DNA of 6,399 nucleotides, from the NCBI GenBank assembly GCA_910585935.1, contig CAJUHN010000233.1, positions 1 through 6,399 on the forward strand. Reading direction: 5' to 3'. This document shows, piece after piece, positions 1 to 4,643 of the stretch; positions within the stretch are counted from its first letter, which is position 1; each line of letters opens with the position of its first letter. The DNA is from an uncultured Lachnospiraceae bacterium (GTDB lineage: Bacteria; Bacillota; Clostridia; Lachnospirales; Lachnospiraceae). The notes under the pieces are model-generated. The model saw nothing but the letters and a program-made list of their open reading frames with translations. It did no database searches and was not told the DNA's origin. The translations under genes and the position numbers were made by a program.

Positions 1-53
1 GTGCCAACGTCTTCCAAGGGGCTTCTTATGGAATACTTCCTTGCCTTCGCTAG
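1..53 (-). repeat. Dispersed structured repeat, copy R1 (truncated by the window edge)
   Basis: Read on the minus strand, this is the 5' half of the repeat seen complete at 1792-1930. The 20 bases at 7-26 are the exact reverse complement of 1813-1832. The CTAGCGAAG boundary (45-53) matches 1792-1800. Between the boundary and the shared core, R1 carries six bases (GGCAAG on the minus strand) that copy R3 lacks. With them, its 5' arm GGCAAGGAAGTATTC is perfectly complementary to the 3' arms of R3 and R4, so R1 probably shows the undamaged arm. The 3' half lies beyond position 1 and cannot be seen. Confidence 0.85.
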
Positions 54-198
54 TTGGTTGGCAGTTTTAGGGAAATTAGAAAAAGAAATTATATTGATTT
101 AGAAAAAAAGAGAAATTGTAATTTTTTTATTTTTATAAAGTGTTAAGTAACTATTATGGTTTATTGTAATAATATACTAATTCGTAAATTTACCTAAA

Positions 199-358
199 CT
201 AGCGAAGGAACGAAAGGATTTTAAAAGAAGCCGATTAAAAAAGATGGGAATTAATAAGTAGTTTCGTAAGAAATTACGAATTTAGTGTTTGTTATATCTG
301 GAACGAAGTGAGAATGTGGATTTATTGGAAGTCTTTCGTTCCTTCGCGAACCTTTCGC
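199..358 (+). ncRNA. Candidate structured RNA or repeat, copy R2 (complete, diverged)
   Basis: This copy shares the boundary CTAGCGAAG, the internal AGAAGCC (226-232), CTGGAACG (298-305) and the GCGAnCCTTT end with R3, but its stem sequences differ. Visible pairing: a 15-bp closing stem 202-216/333-347 (GCGAAGGAACGAAAG with its exact complement); a short helix 242-246/295-299 (AGATG/TATCT, one G-U); a 7-bp hairpin 263-269/274-280 (TTCGTAA/TTACGAA) capped by GAAA, a GNRA-type tetraloop; and a weak G-U-rich hairpin 307-315/320-326. A small hairpin GCGAA-CCT-TTCGC (346-358) follows and partly shares bases with the closing stem. No promoter is evident upstream. Orientation is set by alignment to R3. 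It could be a transcribed RNA, a small non-autonomous mobile element, or a processing or termination structure. Function unknown. Confidence 0.6.
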
Positions 359-559
359 CAAAGTACTTTTGTTTTCTTGATTTTCACATGATTTTCTTAA
401 GCGCACTTATAAAAATTCATGTTCATGTCATAAAAATTTTTCTTTTCTTAAATATATGGTATCATATGTTATTTTCTTTGTATATTTCCATTTACTTTTT
501 TTAGATATTTTGTTATTGTTTTGTTCAAGAGTTCTTTCAAAAAAAGATAAATAGTAATA
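359..559. other. AT-rich intergenic DNA downstream of azlD
   Basis: I see no convincing gene here. The reading frame open on the plus strand (289-504) begins inside repeat R2, has no ribosome binding site, and encodes an F/I/L-rich stretch typical of AT-rich noncoding DNA. On the minus strand, just past the azlD stop, there is a T-run but no GC-rich stem before it, so no standard intrinsic terminator is evident for azlCD. The stretch between R1 and R2 (54-198) is similarly empty. Confidence 0.6.
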
Positions 560-862
560 TTAAATTATCCATTCTATCAAAAATACTACAATACATGCAC
601 CTATAGATACTTTGAATAAGTTTCCACCATGATAAGCGAGTATTATAGCTACGATGAATCCAGCGAGTCCTGACCATATGCTGGAAGTTGCACTGAGAAT
701 AGAGGGAAAAGTCATAACAGCTAAAGTTACATAAGGAACATAATAAAGAAAAGAACGAAAGGTAATATTTTTTATTTCTTTTCGGAATAGAGTAAATGGT
801 AACATACGAATGATATAAGTGGCTGCTGCCATGATAAGAATATAAAGATATATATTATGCAT
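560..862 (-). CDS. azlD: AzlD-type small subunit of a branched-chain amino-acid exporter
   Basis: A 100-residue hydrophobic protein, the usual AzlD length. AzlD is the small partner of AzlC, and together they export branched-chain amino acids and analogues such as azaleucine (known for Bacillus AzlCD; BrnFE is the Corynebacterium equivalent). Four membrane segments can be read at about 3-20, 39-57, 66-78 and 84-99. Family-like motifs are TYIIRMLPF (15-23) near the N-terminus, YVPYVTLAVMTFPSIL (41-56) and the GGNLFKVSIGA segment (79-89). The ATG at 862 follows AAAGAGG at a normal spacing. It starts 26 nt after the azlC stop on the same strand, so the two are almost certainly co-transcribed. 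Exact substrates are inferred from the family. Confidence 0.88.
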   Translation of the reverse strand: MHNIYLYILIMAAATYIIRMLPFTLFRKEIKNITFRSFLYYVPYVTLAVMTFPSILSATSSIWSGLAGFIVAIILAYHGGNLFKVSIGACIVVFLIEWII

Positions 863-888
863 ATTTTCTGCCTCTTTTATTATTATTT

Positions 889-1605
889 TTATTTTAATGT
901 TTTGTCTTCTTGTATTGGAAAGAGAATAGCTGCTATTCCTGCAATTAGAATTGTTAAAATGATAATTTGAAATCCAGAGGACATATTTTTTATAATAGGG
1001 AGCTTAGAAAATAGTCCACTCATAAACATGGAAATAATAACAATTCCAGCTAAGATTTTATTTTTGCGCATTGGAGGGACAATAACTGCTAAAAACATAC
1101 CATATAAAGCTACGCTGAAGGCACTTAAAATTCTTGGTGAGAGAGCATTACCAGTTATTACACCAAGACATGTGCCAAGTGCCCAGCCGGGGATAGCTAA
1201 GGTCATCATACCATAGGTATAATAGGGATTTAATTTGCCAGAAACACTCACTGATAAACCAAATATTTCATCCGTTATTCCAAATGCAAGAAAAAAGCGA
1301 TGAAAAAAAGGCAGATTTTTTTCTAATTTTTGTGAAAGGGCACAAGACATTAAAAAATATCGGATATTAATAATGAATTGTGTTATTGCCATTTCTAGAT
1401 AAGATGCTCCTGTACCAATCAATCCTATAGCAGCGAATTCACCTGCAGATGTCAGATTTAAAAATGACATCAAAGTTGCCTGAAAAGTGCTCATGCCTAC
1501 TTTTTTAGCTGCTATTCCAAGTGTAAAGGAAACCGCGAGATACCCTGTTGCGATAGGGATACCATCTTTTAGACCTTTTTTAAACCAATCTATTTGATTT
1601 AACAT
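889..1605 (-). CDS. azlC: AzlC-type large subunit of a branched-chain amino-acid exporter
   Basis: A 238-residue polytopic membrane protein of typical AzlC length. Several hydrophobic segments can be read (about 15-33, 43-64, 68-90, 131-152, 162-178, 185-200 and 212-230). Characteristic family elements are the N-terminal GIPIATGYLAVSFTLGIAA region, ITQFIINIRYFLMS (74-87), whose NxRY/H motif is well conserved, TDEIF (111-115), and the AIPGW loop (137-141). Its role is efflux of leucine, isoleucine, valine and possibly other neutral amino acids together with AzlD. The ATG at 1605 has AGAAGG nine bases upstream. The 185-nt region upstream is AT-rich; I found no confident promoter, T-box or other riboswitch in it, nor an adjacent azlB or Lrp-type regulator. 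Assignment to the AzlC family is firm; the substrate is by analogy. Confidence 0.92.
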   Translation of the reverse strand: MLNQIDWFKKGLKDGIPIATGYLAVSFTLGIAAKKVGMSTFQATLMSFLNLTSAGEFAAIGLIGTGASYLEMAITQFIINIRYFLMSCALSQKLEKNLPFFHRFFLAFGITDEIFGLSVSVSGKLNPYYTYGMMTLAIPGWALGTCLGVITGNALSPRILSAFSVALYGMFLAVIVPPMRKNKILAGIVIISMFMSGLFSKLPIIKNMSSGFQIIILTILIAGIAAILFPIQEDKTLK

Positions 1606-1791
1606 AATTTTTTACCTTCTTTCGTATTCCTCTGCTTAATTAAGAAATATTAATTCAAATAAAACTTTTTTTATTTTATCATGTTATAGTAAATCCGTAT
1701 ATAGGTTTTTTAGAATAAAAGAAAAGTTATGGTTCAATATTTTTATTGTTATCGTAAAACTCACTTTTGACAAATTAGAACAGTTAATAGA

Positions 1792-1930
1792 CTAGCGAAG
1801 AAGTATTCTCAAAGAAGCCCCTTGGAAGACGTCGGTGAACCCATTGGGTTCAGAGAATTTAATATGCTACGTCTGGAACGGAGCGAAAGCGCGGCTTCGC
1901 TGGAATACTTCCTTGCCGTAGCGATCCTTT
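1792..1930 (+). ncRNA. Candidate structured RNA or repeat, copy R3 (complete)
   Basis: A complete copy between the azlC upstream region and the cotJC end. Visible pairing: closing stem 1800-1808/1903-1911 (GAAGTATTC/GAATACTTC); helix 1827-1832/1869-1874 (AGACGT/ACGTCT), which encloses a 7-bp hairpin with a 3-nt loop, 1836-1842/1846-1852 (TGAACCC/GGGTTCA); and a hairpin 1882-1890/1894-1901 (AGCGAAAGC/GCTTCGCT, one bulged A). Compared with R1, the 5' arm has lost six bases, so the closing stem is shorter than the 15 bp seen elsewhere. Positions 1869-1923 match R4 at 53 of 55 bases in inverted orientation. Just after the element, TCCTTTGAT (1925-1933) can pair with 1940-1949 with one bulge. Transcription has not been shown. 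Confidence 0.62.
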
Positions 1931-1992
1931 GATTATAAAATCGAAAGGAATAAATAGATTTTTATAAAATTGATAGAATATATGGTTATATA

Positions 1993-2063
1993 ATAAAATA
2001 ATATGCTCCATTTATAGGGAAAGAAAAATTTTTATCCCTATAAATGAGAACATATTATTTTAT
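1993..2063 (-). terminator. Long imperfect palindrome after cotJC, possible terminator
   Basis: A 13-bp outer arm (ATAAAATAATATG, 1993-2005, with 2051-2063) and a 12-bp inner arm (CATTTATAGGGA, 2009-2020, with 2035-2046) are both perfect. They are separated by a 3/4-nt internal loop and closed by a 14-nt A/T loop that contains AAAAATTTTT. It begins 15 nt past the cotJC stop on that strand, the expected place for a 3'-end hairpin. It lacks a GC-rich stem and a clean U-tract, although the AT-rich outer arm could serve as one. It could instead protect the mRNA 3' end or be a small mobile palindrome. Confidence 0.45.
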
Positions 2064-2078
2064 AGAAATTAATTTATA

Positions 2079-2705
2079 TTATTTGTTACAATCGCAGTCA
2101 GAAGACTTAGGATTAGTAAAAGCAGGGTTAAAAGCATAGAAGTTCTTTGAATTAAGATTATCTTGTACGATGCGTAACCCTTCACCGAAACGCTGATAGT
2201 GAACGATTTCTCTTTCTCTTAGATAACGGATAGGATCGCATATATCAGGGTCTTTTACAAGGCGGAGAATATTATCATAGGTAGTACGAGCCTTTTGTTC
2301 TGCAGCCATATCTTCATTTAAGTCTGTGATAGGGTCGCCTTTTGACTGAAATACAGTAGCACTAAAAGGTGTTCCACTGGCAGCCTGCGGCCAAAGTCCT
2401 AAAGTGTGATCAACATAATAGGTGTCAAATCCAGATTTTTTAATATCTTCTGGAGAAAGGTTTCTTGTTAATTGGTGGACAATAGCACAAACGATTTCCA
2501 TATGAGCGAGTTCTTCTGTACCGATATCCGTCAATAAACCTGCTACTTCACGATAAGGCATGACATAACGCTGTGATAAATATCTCATAGAAGCGGCGAG
2601 TTCTCCATCAGGACCTCCGAATTGGCTGATAATTACCATTGCCATTTTAGGGTCAGGATTTTTGATTTTTACAGGATATTGTAATCTTTTTTCATAATTC
2701 CACAT
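2079..2705 (-). CDS. cotJC: CotJC, manganese-catalase-like spore coat protein
   Basis: A 208-residue member of the CotJC / manganese catalase family; B. subtilis CotJC is about 189 residues, and the extra length is mainly a C-terminal tail. The four-helix-bundle dimanganese site can be read as E35 (GELAASM), E65 and H68 (TEELAHME), E136 (MAAEQKAR) and H169 (REREIVHYQRF), matching the Glu/Glu-His/Glu/His ligand pattern of manganese catalases, so peroxide breakdown is plausible. In Bacillus the cotJ products are made under sigma-E in the mother cell and built into the coat. It is the last gene of cotJABC. AAGGAGG lies in the final codons of cotJB, 11 nt before the ATG at 2705. The tail ends in DCDCNK, giving two closely spaced cysteines. 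Confident assignment; catalytic activity is inferred. Confidence 0.95.
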   Translation of the reverse strand: MWNYEKRLQYPVKIKNPDPKMAMVIISQFGGPDGELAASMRYLSQRYVMPYREVAGLLTDIGTEELAHMEIVCAIVHQLTRNLSPEDIKKSGFDTYYVDHTLGLWPQAASGTPFSATVFQSKGDPITDLNEDMAAEQKARTTYDNILRLVKDPDICDPIRYLREREIVHYQRFGEGLRIVQDNLNSKNFYAFNPAFTNPKSSDCDCNK

Positions 2706-2708
2706 AAA

Positions 2709-2963
2709 CTAACACGCCTCCTTTTCCCAAGGCCAAGGATTTTGCACCCAAGTCCAGTAATTAGATGAATTAATTTGCGTTTTATTAAGAGGACCAAACT
2801 TTTCAGCATATTCTTTTGTTAGTTTTAAATATAATTTCCGATAGCTTTCATAATATTCTAAAGCCTTTTTATCACAGGGGTGTGTGTCTAAATATAAAAG
2901 AACATCATCAATTACAAACCCAGTTTCATAAATAACATTCATTAAATCTTTGGATTCATTCAT
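2709..2963 (-). CDS. cotJB: CotJB spore coat protein
   Basis: An 84-residue protein of CotJB type, close to the usual family length. It has a helical N-terminal half with YETGFVIDDVLLYLDTHP and a tryptophan-rich C-terminus (NYWTWVQNPWPWE). CotJB is a small coat component encoded between cotJA and cotJC, and its biochemical role is not known. The frame is also open from a TTG at 2972, but that codon directly abuts the ribosome binding site. I chose the ATG at 2963 because AAAGGAG (2973-2979) sits nine bases upstream and because this ATG overlaps the cotJA TGA as ATGA, a classic translational-coupling arrangement. It ends in cysteine, three nt before cotJC. Confidence 0.93.
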   Translation of the reverse strand: MNESKDLMNVIYETGFVIDDVLLYLDTHPCDKKALEYYESYRKLYLKLTKEYAEKFGPLNKTQINSSNYWTWVQNPWPWEKEAC

Positions 2964-3328
2964 TTGCCACAACTCCTTTCTAACAATGGAAGATTGAGTT
3001 CTGGAAAAATAGTACCAACCCTTAAAGCTCTATCAGGTGGATAAACATCTTTCCACTGCTGCCAAGGGACATAAGCCATAGCGAGAGGGAGTCTATCTAC
3101 ACCTTGATAGGAGCAAGAAGAATTTTCTACACATTCATCAGGAACAGTAGGTGCAGTATTTACAGTAGCAGTATTAGGTTTTCTATATACATTCCGATTT
3201 CCAGCTGATGGTACATTCGCATGTTGATAATTAAGTCTTGGCTGCATAGCGCTGGCGCGATTCATATCAACAGAAGGATACAAAGAGCGGTTTCTACGAA
3301 ATTGTTGTTGATAATTATAGTTTTCCAA
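2960..3328 (-). CDS. cotJA: CotJA spore coat protein with a long polar N-terminal extension
   Basis: The C-terminal region (about residues 78-116 from the start chosen here) is a clear CotJA domain, with LAMAYVPWQQW and GTIFPELNLPLL. B. subtilis CotJA is about 82 residues. This one is 122, with an N-terminal segment rich in Asn, Gln, Arg, Tyr, Pro and Thr and no obvious fold. Start choice: the frame is open from an ATG at 3364, but nothing resembling a ribosome binding site precedes it. A TTG at 3328 has AAAGGGG (3337-3343) eight bases upstream, so I prefer that start, giving first residues M(TTG)-ENYNYQQQ. It is the first gene of cotJABC, and its TGA overlaps the cotJB ATG. CotJA is needed with CotJC for coat incorporation in Bacillus. 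I found no convincing sigma-E promoter upstream. Confidence 0.9.
   Translation of the reverse strand: MENYNYQQQFRRNRSLYPSVDMNRASAMQPRLNYQHANVPSAGNRNVYRKPNTATVNTAPTVPDECVENSSCSYQGVDRLPLAMAYVPWQQWKDVYPPDRALRVGTIFPELNLPLLERSCGK
2973..2979 (-). promoter_or_regulatory. Ribosome binding site that decides the cotJB start
   Basis: AAAGGAG read on the minus strand, nine bases before the ATG at 2963 and directly abutting the alternative TTG at 2972, which is too close to be used. It lies inside the last codons of cotJA, so cotJB translation is likely coupled to it. Confidence 0.8.
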
Positions 3329-3336
3329 CTTAAATT

Positions 3337-3343
3337 CCCCTTT
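3337..3343 (-). promoter_or_regulatory. Ribosome binding site that decides the cotJA start (TTG)
   Basis: AAAGGGG read on the minus strand, eight bases before the TTG at 3328. The upstream in-frame ATG (3364) has only a pyrimidine-rich stretch before it, so the TTG start is favoured. Confidence 0.65.
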
Positions 3344-3396
3344 CAATTTTTGTTTACAATACATAATATGAGAGAGAAAAGCATATGTGACATTCC

Positions 3397-3497
3397 AAGG
3401 AGGAAATAAAAATATGTCAGATGGAAAAACTTAGAAACACGGTTTATTCTCACGAGCAATGAGCCAAGTGACTGATTGAAACGGGATATTTAATTGA
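3397..3497 (+). other. Ribosome binding site followed by a tiny or interrupted reading frame
   Basis: On the plus strand, AAGGAGG (3397-3403) is followed ten bases later by an ATG (3414) and the short peptide MSDGKT ending in TAG (3432). The same frame continues without a shift as KHGLFSRAMSQVTD, then TGA (3477), then NGIFN and TGA (3495). A strong ribosome binding site feeding a six-codon frame, with protein-like sequence after the stop, could be a decayed small gene, a leader peptide, or chance. It lies between the CBS gene and cotJA on the opposite strand. No promoter is convincing and I do not recognise the peptide. Confidence 0.25.
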
Positions 3498-3507
3498 TAA
3501 ATTATTT

Positions 3508-3915
3508 TTATTTTTCTATTTTTTTATATAGATATTGAATGATGTCTTTTCTAGTTATGATTCCAATAAATATTTTATTATCATCAATAACCGGAACAAA
3601 ATTTTGTTTCAATGCTTTTGACATCAAATCTTCCATATTACACTGTACAAATACAGGAGTATTATCTTTTAATCTAGAAACTTCTGTTATAGGAATTTCT
3701 TCTGCCATTTTCCAATCAAAAGTTTTTTTCATGTTAGATAGATACCAGAGTAAATCCCCTTCTGTAATAGTTCCTAAATAATGTCCATTTTTTGTTAAAA
3801 TAGGAAGTGCAGAATATCGATAGTATTCCATTTTTTCTAATGCTTGTTTTAAAGTATCATCAGAATAAATATAAACAACATCACTTTTGGGCGTTAAAAA
3901 AAATAAAATATTCAT
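3508..3915 (-). CDS. Stand-alone paired-CBS-domain protein
   Basis: A 135-residue cytoplasmic protein made of one CBS pair and little else. The first CBS repeat (about 12-62) contains GTITEGDLLWYL, and the second (about 80-131) contains GIITRKDIIQYL. Both keep the S/T-x-x-D element (T51/D54 and T121/D124) that in known CBS pairs contacts the ribose of AMP, ATP or SAM, so a nucleotide-sensing regulatory role is plausible. No enzyme, channel or DNA-binding domain is attached, and the effector is unknown. The ATG at 3915 has AAAGGAG six bases upstream. It is transcribed toward cotJA (180 nt from its stop to the cotJA start) and is divergent from luxS. The gap to cotJA makes shared transcription possible but uncertain. 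Confidence 0.9.
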   Translation of the reverse strand: MNILFFLTPKSDVVYIYSDDTLKQALEKMEYYRYSALPILTKNGHYLGTITEGDLLWYLSNMKKTFDWKMAEEIPITEVSRLKDNTPVFVQCNMEDLMSKALKQNFVPVIDDNKIFIGIITRKDIIQYLYKKIEK

Positions 3916-4057
3916 AACAATCTCCTTTGTAATTGATTAATTTTATAGATTTTTTACAAAAAATAAAAGTTTTTTTTAGAATTTTGGTGCATAATAACTA
4001 TGATAGATACGGTTCAAATTATATAGTAAATTTTAAGGATATGCAATAGAAAAATAC

Positions 4058-4086
4058 TTGAATTTATATTTGCTTTAAGATACTAT
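4058..4086 (+). promoter_or_regulatory. Probable sigma-A-type promoter of luxS
   Basis: TTGAAT (4058-4063) and TACTAT (4081-4086) are separated by exactly 17 bases. Each box matches four of six consensus positions. Transcription would start near 4093, leaving a leader of about 32 nt before luxS, too short for a riboswitch. Confidence 0.5.
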
Positions 4087-4124
4087 ACATATAGAGTCAT
4101 AAAAAACAATCAGGAGGTAGGAAA

Positions 4125-4604
4125 ATGAACAAAATTGCAAGTTTTACGGTAAATCACTTAGATCTTTTAACAGGGGTTTATGTATCAAGAAAAGATTATT
4201 TAAAGGAAGATGTACTCACAACTTTTGATCTGCGCATTACCAGACCTAATGTAGAACCTGTTATGGATACGGCAGCAGTTCATGCATTGGAACATCTAGG
4301 TGCGACATTTTTACGAAATGACGAAGAATGGGGAGAAAAAGTGATTTATTTTGGACCAATGGGATGCCGCACAGGTTGTTATTTAATTTTACATGGGGAT
4401 TTCAAACCTATGGATATTATGGATTTATTAAAAAGAATGTTAAATTATATTTTAGAATATGAAGGAAATGTGCCCGGATATTCTCCGAGAGATTGCGGTA
4501 ATTATTTAGACTGTAATTTATCTATGGCAAAGTATTATGCGAAAAAGTTTATGGATGAAGTGGTAGCTCATCCTACAAAAGAAAGAACAGAATATCCAGA
4601 ATAA
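4125..4604 (+). CDS. luxS: S-ribosylhomocysteine lyase LuxS (AI-2 synthesis)
   Basis: A 159-residue protein of full LuxS length. It cleaves S-ribosylhomocysteine to homocysteine and DPD, the precursor of autoinducer-2, in the cytoplasm as part of the activated-methyl cycle. The metal site is intact: HALEH gives H53, E56 and H57, and C124 in RDCGNYLDC is the third metal ligand. The catalytic C81 lies in GPMGCRTGCY. The N-terminal F-T-V-(N/D)-H segment (7-11), which carries a substrate-contacting His, is also present. The ATG at 4125 has AGGAGG seven bases upstream. No Pfs nucleosidase or methionine-cycle gene is visible in the window. The next gene starts after 39 nt on the same strand with no hairpin between, so the two probably form an operon. 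Confidence 0.97.
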   Translation: MNKIASFTVNHLDLLTGVYVSRKDYLKEDVLTTFDLRITRPNVEPVMDTAAVHALEHLGATFLRNDEEWGEKVIYFGPMGCRTGCYLILHGDFKPMDIMDLLKRMLNYILEYEGNVPGYSPRDCGNYLDCNLSMAKYYAKKFMDEVVAHPTKERTEYPE

Positions 4605-4643
4605 AGAGAAGAAATTTGATAAAGGAAAGTTGAGGGTGAATAG

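Noticed and set aside
289..504. Plus-strand 71-codon frame
   Set aside because: It starts within repeat R2, has no ribosome binding site, and consists largely of F/I/L/Y residues typical of AT-rich noncoding DNA.
1028..1216. Plus-strand 62-codon frame inside azlC
   Set aside because: It is antisense to a well-supported membrane protein gene and has no credible initiation signal.
1606..1790. T-box or other riboswitch ahead of azlC
   Set aside because: No recognisable T-box sequence, specifier loop or terminator/antiterminator pair, and the space is too short and AT-rich.
1767..1795. Perfect TTGACA just upstream of R3 as a promoter for the repeat
   Set aside because: No -10 box lies at 16-18 nt; the nearest TAATAG is only 12 nt away, and R2 has no matching sequence.
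3221..3409. Plus-strand 62-codon frame opposite the cotJA start
   Set aside because: It overlaps the cotJA N-terminal coding region in antisense, with no family resemblance and no ribosome binding site.
3360..3420. Sigma-E promoter for cotJA
   Set aside because: CATATT-like and CATA-like boxes occur on the minus strand, but their spacings are about 11 or more than 20 nt rather than about 14.
3539..3781. Plus-strand 80-codon frame opposite the CBS gene
   Set aside because: It is antisense to a clear CBS-pair protein; the composition reflects the opposite strand.
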